Source of the DNA: Xenorhabdus hominickii
GTDB lineage: Bacteria; Pseudomonadota; Gammaproteobacteria; Enterobacterales; Enterobacteriaceae
Direction: 5' to 3'
Length of the DNA stretch: 64,000 nucleotides
Assembly: GCF_002632725.1 (NCBI RefSeq)
Contig: NZ_NJAI01000001.1
Location: 341,033 to 405,032, forward strand
The translations under genes and the position numbers were made by a program. Below are positions 39,226 to 49,122 of the stretch, piece by piece (the first letter of the stretch is position 1; the number at the start of each line of letters is the position of its first letter). The notes under the pieces are model-generated. The model saw only the letters and a program-made list of their open reading frames with translations. It had not been told where the DNA came from and did no database searches.

Positions 39226-40818
39226 TTATAAGGAAAGATGACGTTGGCATTCGCGTAATTGATTACCGTATTCATCCGCCAGTGCCGCTTCACGCAATTG
39301 CTTCAAACTGGCAGGAGACAAGTGATTCAAATGACGATCAACGATGTTCATCAAGGTTTGGAAATTGCGTAATCCACGGATGTGTGTATCTCCATATCCC
39401 TTGATTAATCTCTGGCATTGGGCAATTTCCAGCGCCAATGCCGGATCGCGTTTTGCTGCCGCCACCAGCCGTTGTAACCAGCCTTCAATCCGTTCCGTTT
39501 CACACTGAAAACGCAGCGTACGGCGACGCATCCGCCGCCAGCTTGCCAACAGGTAAAGCAGCAGATATCCCCGAATTGAGCTGGTAGTAATCACACGTCC
39601 ATGACTGAGTAACTTTGCCAGCATACGGTTGGCAAGATGCGGACGAGATAACCAGCGTCCAATCTGGCTGGGTAAGGTATCGCACACTTCTTCTATTCTG
39701 GGATGCAGGAATTCATTGATCTCCACAATGTGATCCCGTTCTCCCCGTACTTCTTTGCGAACACGCTCGAACCGGCTGGCGCGGATCTTCAGATCGGCCA
39801 CCCGGATGGTGTCTTCATAAGCCATCCACAACGCCAGATGACGCGCAGTTTCACGCAATAACTTCTCATCACGGCTTTCTGTCTGATCTATCAAGTTCTG
39901 CAACCGATCAAGATACAAGCTGGCATAATCCGGATCTTGATAATCAATCAGCCGCCTGATGCCTTCGATAGCAACGTTATGAATGCAGGATGGCATTTGT
40001 TTCTGAATACGCCGTAAGAGGGCATTAACTTTGCCGTGACTTGAAGAGCGTATTTTCTTCGTAGTTGGGACGATATGTGCTGTTGGTATCGCTTTTGCGG
40101 TATTAGTTGTCATATTGGCCGCAGTATCAGTTAATCTTGAAAACGCACTTTCTGCTGTCCCCGATAGCACCCGATCTATCCCCAAACCAAACGCTTTCAG
40201 ACTTAGTTTGATCCCTACCCCTCCTTTGATGATCGTCTCTTCAAACTGAAAACGGCTAAATGGCAAAACTCCCGTACCACAGAGTGCGCCGAACAATACT
40301 GCACTGATCACACTGCCGCTCTTCTCTGCCATCACGGCCATATCAAAATGGACAAAACGCAAAGCAGCCTGTCGGGATTGCCGGATCAACACACAACTAT
40401 CCACACGTCCATCTCCCATCGCCGATTTTTCCGTGATCGAGAATATCCGGTGAGTCGAAGCAATCAATGTTGTGCGATCGGGTGTCACAAAACCTCGTTG
40501 GACAGCGCGTCCGGCTTCCATCAATTCAGAGGCCAGCACGATATCCACATCACCGGCAGTTGGCATCAGTGCCAACACGGGCACCGAAACGTCGGGATCA
40601 TCTGCACCGGGGAACAGTTCAACATAATAGATAGTTGCCCCTGTCCGCTGTGCGACACCAGGCACTGATGTTGTTTGAGCAAAGTAGCCATGCTCTTCAC
40701 CCAGACTGACGATCCAATCCGCCAGTACACCACCGCCTTCCCCTCCCATCGCCAAGATCGCAATTTTAATGGGCTGAGCCGTTTTTGCTTTGATGGGTGA
40801 TCCCATGAATGATGTCAT
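39226..40818 (-). CDS. Indolepyruvate oxidoreductase beta-subunit-family protein
   Basis: 530 aa. The N-terminal ~200 residues are the pyruvate-ferredoxin-oxidoreductase gamma-type domain (AILAMGGEGGGVLADWIVSL; SVPGVAQRTGATIYYVEL). The C-terminal ~280 residues are an Arg-rich helical domain typical of the long IorB family. It pairs with the 718-aa alpha subunit 15 nt upstream to decarboxylate an aryl-2-oxoacid to an aryl-acyl-CoA, with electrons going to ferredoxin. A Thr/Ala-rich linker near residues 220-245 is low-complexity. Confidence 0.85.
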   Translation of the reverse strand: MTSFMGSPIKAKTAQPIKIAILAMGGEGGGVLADWIVSLGEEHGYFAQTTSVPGVAQRTGATIYYVELFPGADDPDVSVPVLALMPTAGDVDIVLASELMEAGRAVQRGFVTPDRTTLIASTHRIFSITEKSAMGDGRVDSCVLIRQSRQAALRFVHFDMAVMAEKSGSVISAVLFGALCGTGVLPFSRFQFEETIIKGGVGIKLSLKAFGLGIDRVLSGTAESAFSRLTDTAANMTTNTAKAIPTAHIVPTTKKIRSSSHGKVNALLRRIQKQMPSCIHNVAIEGIRRLIDYQDPDYASLYLDRLQNLIDQTESRDEKLLRETARHLALWMAYEDTIRVADLKIRASRFERVRKEVRGERDHIVEINEFLHPRIEEVCDTLPSQIGRWLSRPHLANRMLAKLLSHGRVITTSSIRGYLLLYLLASWRRMRRRTLRFQCETERIEGWLQRLVAAAKRDPALALEIAQCQRLIKGYGDTHIRGLRNFQTLMNIVDRHLNHLSPASLKQLREAALADEYGNQLRECQRHLSL

Positions 40819-40833
40819 GAAGATGATCCTTCC

Positions 40834-42990
40834 TTAAAAGTCATATTGACCTCGACGTTTGGCATCACGACGTTGCAAATAACTGATGATCTTTTTGCTG
40901 ATGCGATGGCTCAGCCGCTCCCAACACGTCGGATTAATAATGATCCGCGCCTTGAAAAATGAGGGGCACAGCACTGCTGCATGAGAAACTTCTCCACACA
41001 ACCCACACCCTACACAGCTATTCAATACTGTCACCACCGGATCAGTGCGTAGCGGATCAGGATTTGGTTTAATCGATAAGGAAGGACAGCCCGACAAGCG
41101 GATACAGGAGTGATCTCCCGTACAGGTATCATGATCGACCCCGAAACGTTCACGGACGATCCGCTGTCCCGCCACCATAGATTCCCTGATCTTTTTTTTC
41201 TCACGACGCTGTTTATTCAGCATGCATTCACTCTGCGCAATCACGACTTTCGGCCCTTTTTCGCCTGTTGTCAGTGCCTCACGCAAGGTATGGATCATGG
41301 TCTTAAGATCGTAAGTACGCTTGATCGTGCGTATCCATTTCACGCCAACGCCGTTGACCGCTTTTTCAATTTCATGGCCTGTACTACGGCTCGGATTAGA
41401 TGCCATTGAAGATGGAATATCCTGCCCTCCCGTGGCAGAGGTGTAACTGTTGTCCACGATAATGGTCAAATTGTCGCTACGGTTAAAAACACCATTCGCG
41501 ATGCCACTCGTCAGGCCGTTGTGCCAAAATCCACCATCGCCCATCACTGAAACCGCCCGCTTATTCGTTGCTGACGTATTCAGCGCTGCTGCACTCGCTG
41601 CGCCCAAGCCATAACCCATCGTGGTATTGCCCAGATTAAAAGGGGGCAGAATGGCAAACAGGTGGCAGCCAATGTCGGCACTGATATGATGTGCGCCTAA
41701 TTCACGCTCGATCAGCTTCATTGCTGTAAAAATAGGGCGTTCCGGACAACCAGTACAGAATCCGGGTGGACGGGCATGGATGTTATCTTCCAGAGGATTT
41801 TGCGGTAAGGTGATAGCAGGAATACGTACCTGACAGGCGGCCACCGCACTCTCAATCGCAATTTTGCCGTAACGTTCGAGGAAAGCACGGAGTCCCGCCA
41901 GTACCGTCGCAGTGTTGTACTCCCCTGCCATCGGCAACAAATCTTTACCGTGTAATCGAGTGGAAATGCCACACTGACGTAAAATATTAGCAATATTTTG
42001 TTCTACAAAATTCGGCTGTCCTTCCTCCAGCACTAAAATCGCCTGCTTACCGTGACAAAAGCGATCAAATTCTTTATCAATCAGTGGATAGGCAACATTC
42101 ATCACATACAGCGGGATCTCGCTCTGGCCGAAAACATCCGCCTTCCCAAGTAAATTCAAAGCACGGATCACGGTGTTATAGCAGCCACCTTGCAGGGCAA
42201 TGCCAATGTCATCCGCATCTTTGGCAAAAAACTCATTCAACTCGTGCTGTTGAATAAAATGCACGGCAGCAGGCCAGCGATCCTGAACTTTCTCTTTTTC
42301 ATGCAAAAAACTGGCTGGAGGCAGAACAATACGGCTGAGATCGCGTGTCGGATGCTCCAACGCATCTTTGATCATGAATTCAGGTACGCGATTTTCCGCA
42401 CAAACAAACCGACCATGTACATGACAGGCACGAATGCGCATCTGCAACATAACCGGCGTATTACTGGCTTCCGACAGTTCAAACCCCATTTTCACCGCTT
42501 GCACGATCGAAGGCAGATTAGGACGTGGATCAAGCAACCAGATTTGGGATTTCATGGCGAAAGCATGACTGCGTTCCTGCATGATAGAAGAGCCTTCACC
42601 ATAGTCTTCACCCACAATAATCAGTGCCCCACCAAGAACTCCACCGGACGCCAGATTTGCTAACGCATCCGAGGCAACGTTCGTGCCAACGGTAGCCTTA
42701 AATGTGACGGCTCCACGCAATGGATAATTAACCGAGGCAGCGAGGGTTGCCGCAGCAGTGGCTTCACTGGCACTGTTTTCAAAACGAATACCATACTCGG
42801 ACAGAATATTTTGCGCATCTGCCAGTACATCCATCAGATGGGAAATGGGGGCGCCCTGATAACCAGCTATATACGCTACGCCAGATTCCAACAGTGCTTT
42901 TGTCACGGCCAGTATGCCTTCACCGCTGAAAATTTCGTCCTGACCCAGACGTAATTTTTTCACTTCCTCAACAAATGATCGCTCAGCCAT
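40834..42990 (-). CDS. Indolepyruvate ferredoxin oxidoreductase alpha-subunit-family protein
   Basis: 718 aa. N-terminal pyrimidine-binding domain (GVAYIAGYQGAPISHLMDVL), C-terminal TPP-binding domain (GDGGFWHNGLTSGIANGVFN with ...DNSYTSATGGQ), CTGCPER cluster loop near residue 410, and a C-terminal ferredoxin-like region (CTGDHSCIRLSGCP; CVGCGLCGE) for [4Fe-4S] clusters. Known members convert aryl-2-oxoacids plus CoA to aryl-acyl-CoA and CO2. No CoA ligase is present in the locus, so this enzyme is the likely source of the CoA ester used downstream. Given the isatin-hydrolase-like relic at 51.7 kb, isatinate (2-aminophenylglyoxylate) is an attractive substrate; that is inference. Confidence 0.87.
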   Translation of the reverse strand: MAERSFVEEVKKLRLGQDEIFSGEGILAVTKALLESGVAYIAGYQGAPISHLMDVLADAQNILSEYGIRFENSASEATAAATLAASVNYPLRGAVTFKATVGTNVASDALANLASGGVLGGALIIVGEDYGEGSSIMQERSHAFAMKSQIWLLDPRPNLPSIVQAVKMGFELSEASNTPVMLQMRIRACHVHGRFVCAENRVPEFMIKDALEHPTRDLSRIVLPPASFLHEKEKVQDRWPAAVHFIQQHELNEFFAKDADDIGIALQGGCYNTVIRALNLLGKADVFGQSEIPLYVMNVAYPLIDKEFDRFCHGKQAILVLEEGQPNFVEQNIANILRQCGISTRLHGKDLLPMAGEYNTATVLAGLRAFLERYGKIAIESAVAACQVRIPAITLPQNPLEDNIHARPPGFCTGCPERPIFTAMKLIERELGAHHISADIGCHLFAILPPFNLGNTTMGYGLGAASAAALNTSATNKRAVSVMGDGGFWHNGLTSGIANGVFNRSDNLTIIVDNSYTSATGGQDIPSSMASNPSRSTGHEIEKAVNGVGVKWIRTIKRTYDLKTMIHTLREALTTGEKGPKVVIAQSECMLNKQRREKKKIRESMVAGQRIVRERFGVDHDTCTGDHSCIRLSGCPSLSIKPNPDPLRTDPVVTVLNSCVGCGLCGEVSHAAVLCPSFFKARIIINPTCWERLSHRISKKIISYLQRRDAKRRGQYDF

Positions 42991-43429
42991 GCTTACCTCA
43001 TATTTTCTGCCTCAGACGTTCCAACTCTTTACTCAGCGATTTATCCATCTCTTTGCTCTTTGTAATGTTGTAATGTGGGTATGCATTAACGGTCAATGCA
43101 TGATTTGTCATGTATGCAGTGTTTGGATAGAGCGTGCAGCGAGAGGATAAATTATCAGTAAAAACAGGCAGGAAATGAGAATACTTGAGATTAATTATCA
43201 TCTGAATAATTAATAACGCATCTCATGAATATATTCACAATCATATATATTTCATTTAAACAAAATGTGGATACTGTAAGTAGAAAACGGAATAAACCGG
43301 AACTTGAAACGTTGTTTCTTTAATAAATTGTTCCTTTAATAAAACTGTCCCTTTAAAAATTCATCATCATATTAGCGGGGGATCTCTCACACAATCATAA
43401 CAATTCTGTTATTGGCCGGAGTTATCTGA
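42991..43429. promoter_or_regulatory. Divergent control region of the catabolic operon
   Basis: No gene is supported in these 439 bp. It separates the divergent catabolic operon and the AraC gene, so it must hold both promoters. Three imperfect ~16-nt direct repeats (ttgtttctttaataaa / ttgttcctttaataaa / actgtccctttaaaaa) lie at 43312-43360, and TGCAT motifs cluster at 43081-43125; either could be an AraC-protein site. Confidence 0.45.
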
Positions 43430-44554
43430 ATGACGAGCAATTCACGATTTCACTATTATTCTGATCCAAGAAACGATTCCGGTGAGGAAAACTATTCCAG
43501 TAAAAAAAATTGTTCTGGCATAAAAAATCCGGAATCAAGATATTCAGATGCAAAATGTTCAGATCCCAAATATGTGGTATCAAAGATTGAGTCTCACCTC
43601 AATTCTCCAGACCATTTACTTTTTTCATCCAACGATCTTGATGAAGTGAAATCTATGGTCGGGCGGGTAATGCAGCCCCACCAATTAAATATACTGGGTA
43701 GCAGCCGGAAAATTAATGCCAAGATGCACTATATTCCGCTGGGTGATTTTTCCATGAGCCGGCTGCGTTACAGTGCTAACGTTAAAATTAATCCGGGAGC
43801 ATTGGACGCCTTTTTTCTCGTTCAGATGCCGCTATCGGGCTGTGCCTGCATTGAAAGTGGCTGTCAGCATCTCGATTCTACCCCACATATGGCATCCGTT
43901 CTCAGCCCTGAACAAAACACATCCATGCGTTGGAATGCCGATAATGACCAATTTATGGTTAGGATCTCCCGCTCTCTGCTGGAAAGAACCCTTGTCGGTC
44001 AGCTAGGCCATCCGCTGGATCAACCGCTGGTATTTGAGTTGGGTTTTGAATGGCAGCATTGTCAAGCATGGCGCTGCTTGATGCTTTACCTGCTGGAATG
44101 CACTATCCAAGTGCCCAATATTTTGCAATACAAACTGATTACCAACCAGATGGAACAATTACTTTCGGTGACGTTGCTGTCTGTCCATCGGCATAATTAC
44201 ACTGACTCCCCTACCAACCGCCGGGGAGCTATTCGTCCACGACATGTACGGAAAGTGCAGGAATATTTACAAGCCCATGCCCACGAATCAATTACGGTAG
44301 AGCAGCTCGCCCAAGTGGCAGGAGTCAGCCTGCGTAGCCTCTACTCTGGTTTCAGGGATTTTTTGAATATCAGCCCAATGCAGTATTTACGCGACCTGCG
44401 TATGGAACACGTCCGCACAGAATTGCTGGCAGGAGAAGCCAGCAGCGTTACGGGAGTCGCCCTGCGTTGGGGGTTTGCCCACATGGGACGCTTTAGCGCA
44501 GAATACAAGGCCCGCTATGGTGAAACACCGAGTGAAAGTTTAAGACGTGGATGA
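43430..44554 (+). CDS. AraC-family activator of the aromatic operon
   Basis: 374 aa. The middle part (~90-250) matches the AraC-binding domain found in regulators of anthranilate and related dioxygenases (PLGDFSMSRLRYSANVKINP), and the C-terminal ~100 residues hold the two HTH motifs (ITVEQLAQVAGVSLRSLYSG and RWGFAHMGRFSAEYKARYGE). The first ~55 residues are a Ser/Lys/Asp-rich low-complexity extension not typical of the family. Divergent placement from the oxidoreductase genes suggests that it activates them. ATG 43430 has GGAG upstream. Confidence 0.87.
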   Translation: MTSNSRFHYYSDPRNDSGEENYSSKKNCSGIKNPESRYSDAKCSDPKYVVSKIESHLNSPDHLLFSSNDLDEVKSMVGRVMQPHQLNILGSSRKINAKMHYIPLGDFSMSRLRYSANVKINPGALDAFFLVQMPLSGCACIESGCQHLDSTPHMASVLSPEQNTSMRWNADNDQFMVRISRSLLERTLVGQLGHPLDQPLVFELGFEWQHCQAWRCLMLYLLECTIQVPNILQYKLITNQMEQLLSVTLLSVHRHNYTDSPTNRRGAIRPRHVRKVQEYLQAHAHESITVEQLAQVAGVSLRSLYSGFRDFLNISPMQYLRDLRMEHVRTELLAGEASSVTGVALRWGFAHMGRFSAEYKARYGETPSESLRRG

Positions 44555-44598
44555 ATTTGAATATTCCTTTCATTGAGAGCTGTCATTGAAGCGTTGTG

Positions 44599-44626
44599 AT
44601 TGAATAGTTGCCATTGAATAGTTGCC
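44599..44626. repeat. 14-bp exact tandem duplication
   Basis: ATTGAATAGTTGCC occurs twice in a row, followed by a third partial copy, in the gap after the AraC gene. Confidence 0.85.
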
Positions 44627-44805
44627 ATTGAAATTACAGCCAACCAAAATAACACTTTAAGCCAAATAAACAGGCCATCTCACTAATGAATGCGCTGTTT
44701 TTTCGGGTGAATTCCCTCTACAATCCTGCTTGGAAAAATAATTTCCATTTAAGACAGGGCAGTTACTGATTGCCCAATAATTCAATCAGAAGCAGGAGCT
44801 TTACA

Positions 44806-45381
44806 ATGGCAGTTTCTCTCGTAAAAGGTGGTAACGTCTCTCTCACTAAAGAAGCCCCTACCATGAATGTAGCTATGGTTGGTCTGGGTTGGGACGCACG
44901 AGTCACCGATGGTCAGGCTTTCGATCTTGATGCCACCGTATTTATGGTGGGAGAAGATAACAAGGTTCTGTCCGACGCTCATTTCATCTTCTTTAACAAT
45001 AAAGTTAGTCCATGTGGTTCAGTTGAGCATCAGGGTGATAACCGTACCGGTGAAGGCGACGGTGACGATGAACAGGTAAAAATTGATCTGACTAAAATTC
45101 CGGCTGATGTTAAGAAACTGGTTTTTGCCGTCACTATCTATGATGCTGAAGGCCGTAAACAAAACTTCGGCATGGTAAACAGCAGCTTCATTCGCATCTA
45201 CAACAACGATAATGGCACTGAAATCGCTCGTTTCGATCTGTCCGAAGATGCATCCACTGAAACGGCAATGCTCTTCGGTGAACTGTACCGCCACAACTCA
45301 GAGTGGAAATTCAAAGCGGTCGGTCAGGGTTTTGCCGGTGGGCTGTCAGCGCTGGCTGCACAGCATGGCGTAAACGTCTGA
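44806..45381 (+). CDS. terE: TerE tellurium-resistance/stress protein
   Basis: 191 aa, a single TerD-domain protein. [18 protein letters not shown] and [12 protein letters not shown] followed by FDLDA form the Ca-binding family signature; [20 protein letters not shown] is the conserved C-terminal motif. It fits TerE more closely than TerD. ATG 44806 has AGGAG 7 nt upstream; an in-frame ATG at 44770 is not preceded by a site. The rest of the terZABCD set is absent; only a TerF-like gene follows. Confidence 0.92.
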   Translation: MAVSLVKGGNVSLTKEAPTMNVAMVGLGWDARVTDGQAFDLDATVFMVGEDNKVLSDAHFIFFNNKVSPCGSVEHQGDNRTGEGDGDDEQVKIDLTKIPADVKKLVFAVTIYDAEGRKQNFGMVNSSFIRIYNNDNGTEIARFDLSEDASTETAMLFGELYRHNSEWKFKAVGQGFAGGLSALAAQHGVNV

Positions 45382-45398
45382 TCACTATTTTTTCTACC

Positions 45399-45424
45399 AA
45401 CCCCGGCAATAGCCGGGGTTGTTT
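45399..45424 (+). terminator. Terminator after terE
   Basis: AACCCCGGC-AATA-GCCGGGGTT (9-bp stem) followed by GTTT. Confidence 0.8.
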
Positions 45425-45494
45425 CAATTAAAAGTTATATCTGTAAGAAACATCCACAAGGGACATTCACTACACTCTTAAAAGGATATCAGGA

Positions 45495-46739
45495 ATGAAT
45501 CTTCAGGCAGGACAGAATCTCGTTTTATCTACAACCTCTCTTCGATTAACACTCTCTTACCCAACAACGCCTTCTTTTCACAGTGAAGTGGATGCTTCCG
45601 CTTTTCTGTTAACCTCTAATGGGAAAGTCAGAGGAGATAGTGATTTCTACTTTTTCAATAACCCCGCCGCCGCAGACAACAGTCTGATTTTGGAAACGTC
45701 CCATCAAAGCAGCGTTATCACTGTAGATCTTGCAAAAATAGATGCCAATGTGAGCAAAATTGCTATCACGCTGGTGATAGACGGCCCGGATTCAGTTGCC
45801 GGTCTTCAGCAACTGACATTGACAGCTCAAAATGTTGCCACCTTTTCGGTTTCAACAGCGAACAGAACTGAAAAAGCAATCATTGTTGCAGAAATTTATC
45901 GGCATTCAGACAACTGGAAGCTCCGGGCTATCGGGCAAGGCTTCAATGGTGGGCTGGAGCCTCTGGCTGTAAATTTTGGTGTGGATGTGGAGCAACCCGC
46001 TTCTGCAAATCCACCACCGATCCCAACCATCAGTCTTGAGAAAAAACTACAAGATAAAGCGCCACGCCTCGTGAGCCTTGCCAAAAACGCAACCGTCAGC
46101 CTGAGTAAACACAACCTGCAATCGGTAAAGGCCCGGGTTGCATTTGTTCTTGATGCATCAGGATCAATGCATGCTCAATTCAAAAAAGGAAATGTTCAGG
46201 CTGTTCTGGATCGCATTGCGGTATTGGCCGTGCAATTTGACGATGACGGCTCTATGGATGTCTGGGGTTTTGCCGAGAAACACCAAAAGTATCAGGACGT
46301 GACCCTGGATAATCTTGATGGCTACATTCATGCAATACAGACCGCCATAAAACGTTCCATGTGGGAAATTCTCCCCGGCCTCGGCGGTACAAACAATGAA
46401 CCGCCAGTCATGGAAGAAATTATCGACTTTTTTAAAGACAGTGACCTCCCTGTCTATGTTGTGTTTATTACGGACGGTGGCATCAATAAAACGCGTAAAA
46501 TTAAGGATGCCATTCGACGTTCAGCTAACTACCCTATTTTTTGGAAGTTTGTTGGCTTGGGTGGCTCCAGATACGGAATACTGGAAGATCTCGATAACTT
46601 TACCGATCGTCGTCTGGATAACAGCCATTTCTTCGCGATCGACAATTTTGCGACCGTAAAAGAAGACGTACTGTACGACCTGTTATTGAAAGAGTTTAGA
46701 GACTGGTACGATGCCGCTGTTGCTGAACAGATCCTGTAG
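45495..46739 (+). CDS. terF: TerF-like protein: TerD domain plus von Willebrand A domain
   Basis: 414 aa. Residues 1-~170 are a TerD domain ([18 protein letters not shown] ... [20 protein letters not shown]). Residues ~205-400 are a vWA domain with the MIDAS motif DASGSM near 217 and the later T/D positions in VFITDGGI. TerF proteins accompany ter operons and are thought to be part of a membrane-linked stress complex. Here it is found only with terE, with its own upstream gap and terminator. Confidence 0.88.
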   Translation: MNLQAGQNLVLSTTSLRLTLSYPTTPSFHSEVDASAFLLTSNGKVRGDSDFYFFNNPAAADNSLILETSHQSSVITVDLAKIDANVSKIAITLVIDGPDSVAGLQQLTLTAQNVATFSVSTANRTEKAIIVAEIYRHSDNWKLRAIGQGFNGGLEPLAVNFGVDVEQPASANPPPIPTISLEKKLQDKAPRLVSLAKNATVSLSKHNLQSVKARVAFVLDASGSMHAQFKKGNVQAVLDRIAVLAVQFDDDGSMDVWGFAEKHQKYQDVTLDNLDGYIHAIQTAIKRSMWEILPGLGGTNNEPPVMEEIIDFFKDSDLPVYVVFITDGGINKTRKIKDAIRRSANYPIFWKFVGLGGSRYGILEDLDNFTDRRLDNSHFFAIDNFATVKEDVLYDLLLKEFRDWYDAAVAEQIL

Positions 46740-46796
46740 TTGTGAGCGCATAGTTGTGAGCATGTAGTTATTAATAGCTATTAATATATAGTTATA

Positions 46797-46817
46797 AGCG
46801 CCCCAAATTAGGGCGCT
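46797..46817. terminator. Hairpin after terF
   Basis: AGCGCCC-CAAATTA-GGGCGCT, 7-bp stem; no clear T-tract. Short near-repeats (tagttgtgag..., tagttat...) precede it. Confidence 0.6.
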
Positions 46818-46997
46818 ATGTCTACCCAAATCACTTATATGGAACATACAAAAAACGATAAAAACCCGGGTTAACCCACAGACTATCTTCCACGATATGT
46901 AATTCCTTATTTATCGCTCGAAGCTTCTGAAAGGAAACGCAATCAAAAAGAACAGGATCATTTTTTTCATTACATTTTTAATGACCATAGAGAGAAT

Positions 46998-48773
46998 TTA
47001 TCCCAATATTTCATAAAGTTTCTCAATTTCCTTTCTCCATATTTCCTGGCTTTTCAGCTTTTGGTGCTTTGGCTTTCTCGCCAAATCCTCAGCAAGATTC
47101 CGTTCCAGCACCACAATGCGCTGAAGTATTTCATCTTCACCGACTAATACTTCCAATTCATCATCAATGCGTTCTTGAGCCTTATCCTCTGATTTTTGAG
47201 AAAGGATCACTTTTTCGTTAATAAACTGATAATACCCATCACTGGACGTCACTTCTTCCAGCTTGCCATTTTTAATCAGCAAAAAGCGGTTGGCGATGTT
47301 ATCGATAAATGCCCTGTCATGCGAAGTAATTAATATCGTTATATCGTTATTAATCAACTCACTTTCCAGCTCCATCTTGCCAAAAATATCCAAGTGGTTA
47401 GTCGGTTCATCGAGAATCAAAAAGTTGTGTTTATTTAATTTCAAGATTAAAAACATCAGCCTGGAACGTTCGCCACCGCTTAATCTTCCCACTAATTTAT
47501 TAAAATCTGCGTATTCAAACCCTGCCGCAATCAGTTGTTGCTTACAGGCGATATCGTCAATATTCGGCGTGTTATTTCTTACCGCATCGAAAATCGATGC
47601 GTTTAGCGAGATTTTTTCCAGCTCCTGATCGAGATAGCCCATATTGCACTGCGGGGAAAAAGTGATGTTTTCAGTATCGTAAGCCGAATTATCCAACGGT
47701 TGATCATACTGATTTTTTGCTTGGTTATAGGCTTCAACAAGCGTATGGATCAGTGTGGATTTACCCACGCCATTATCACCCAGCAGTGCGATCCTATCTC
47801 CCGGCCTGATGTATAAACTATTAATAGAAAAAAGCGGGTTAAGTTGCCCATTTTGTTGATAGCCAATCCACTTTTCCTCAATCTGCAACATTTGCTTGGA
47901 TTTGATCACATCAGCATCTAACGACAGGATATAAGTTTCTCCTTCGGTGATTCTGGTTTTGCTCTTTTCGAGTTTTTCAACCCGTTTCTCCATCGATTTG
48001 GCTTTTTTAGATAACTTGCCGTTATCGTAGATTTTCCCCCACAACGCTAAGCGTTTTGCGCTTTCTTGTATGCGCCGAATGTTCTTTTCTTCAGCTTTCA
48101 ACCGCAAAGCATCCGCTTCATCTTTCTCCTGCAATGCTTCAAAAGCCTGAGTAAATGGCAGGGAAAATGCCATTAATTGTTGGTCACGTAAGAAAATCGT
48201 CTGATTAGTGACGTTATCCAGAAAGTTTCTATCGTGAGAAACGATAATAAAGGCACTCTTAAGGTTGTTATTAAAAAATTCCTCGAAAAATTTCAGGGTA
48301 TTGGTATCTAAATGGTTACTGGGTTCGTCAAATAAAATAATATCAGGCTCTACGATTGCACTCATGGCAAACATTAATTTTGTCTTTTGCCCACCGCTAA
48401 GATCAGCAACTTTAGTCATAAAATCTGCATTTTGAAAGCCAAAATCATAAAGCATCGAGACGGCTTTATAATCACCATATTCATCCACTTGTTTCACTTT
48501 TTGCGTTATACATTCCAGCAAAGTCATTTCAAGCAATGAATCGTCGATAAACTGAGAAACCATTTCCAATCTCAGGCCATTGGCATATTCAATCAGCCCC
48601 TCATCCGGTTTTTCAATGCCAGCCAGTAGCTTGAGTAAATGCGTTTTACCCGTACCGTTATAGCCAACCAACGCAATTTTATCGTTCTCTTTAATGGTTA
48701 TAGTCAGGTTGTTAAATAATGGTTTTGAATTAATGCTAAAGTTAGCTTTATTACAATTAATTAGCGTTGACAT
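46998..48773 (-). CDS. ABC-F family ATPase
   Basis: 591 aa, soluble, with two ABC cassettes and no membrane domain. The first has GYNGTGKTHLL, LSGGQKTKLMF and DEPSNHLD; the second has GDNGVGKSTLI, LSGGERSRLMF and DEPTNHLD. A charged linker lies between (~235-300), and a C-terminal extension is present. ABC-F proteins act on the ribosome, either as translation factors or as antibiotic target-protection proteins; which applies here cannot be told from sequence alone. It is a single gene. Confidence 0.9.
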   Translation of the reverse strand: MSTLINCNKANFSINSKPLFNNLTITIKENDKIALVGYNGTGKTHLLKLLAGIEKPDEGLIEYANGLRLEMVSQFIDDSLLEMTLLECITQKVKQVDEYGDYKAVSMLYDFGFQNADFMTKVADLSGGQKTKLMFAMSAIVEPDIILFDEPSNHLDTNTLKFFEEFFNNNLKSAFIIVSHDRNFLDNVTNQTIFLRDQQLMAFSLPFTQAFEALQEKDEADALRLKAEEKNIRRIQESAKRLALWGKIYDNGKLSKKAKSMEKRVEKLEKSKTRITEGETYILSLDADVIKSKQMLQIEEKWIGYQQNGQLNPLFSINSLYIRPGDRIALLGDNGVGKSTLIHTLVEAYNQAKNQYDQPLDNSAYDTENITFSPQCNMGYLDQELEKISLNASIFDAVRNNTPNIDDIACKQQLIAAGFEYADFNKLVGRLSGGERSRLMFLILKLNKHNFLILDEPTNHLDIFGKMELESELINNDITILITSHDRAFIDNIANRFLLIKNGKLEEVTSSDGYYQFINEKVILSQKSEDKAQERIDDELEVLVGEDEILQRIVVLERNLAEDLARKPKHQKLKSQEIWRKEIEKLYEILG

Positions 48774-48972
48774 TTATTATGTTTCCATCGTAATGCTTTT
48801 ATTAATCGCATAATCATGCTGCGTTATTTTTAATCAAATTTATATAGTTAAAGGCAACACAGGTCAAGTTATTGTCGGGTAAGTAAAGCAGATCACAGTG
48901 ATATTTTATCTACCAAATCGTTATTATTATTTTTTTAATCAACTTATATCCCCAAAAGTATAGGTAACTATA

Positions 48973-49015
48973 TGGCGGGTATAAAAACAAACGCTACCCA
49001 TATTGCTGAGCAGCG
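48973..49015 (-). terminator. Terminator of the outer-membrane channel gene
   Basis: On the minus strand AAACGCT...AGCGTTT pairs around an 18-nt loop and is followed by GTTTTTAT, about 108 nt past the stop at 49123. Nothing else is seen in the gap 48774-49122. Confidence 0.6.
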
Positions 49016-49122
49016 TTTTTATTTTTTACCATGTGATTTTATTTTCCTATAAGTCTTTAATTTTTTATTGCTTAAAATTCAATTCATTAAAATCTTATTC
49101 CTCTATAAAAAATAAACCAGTA

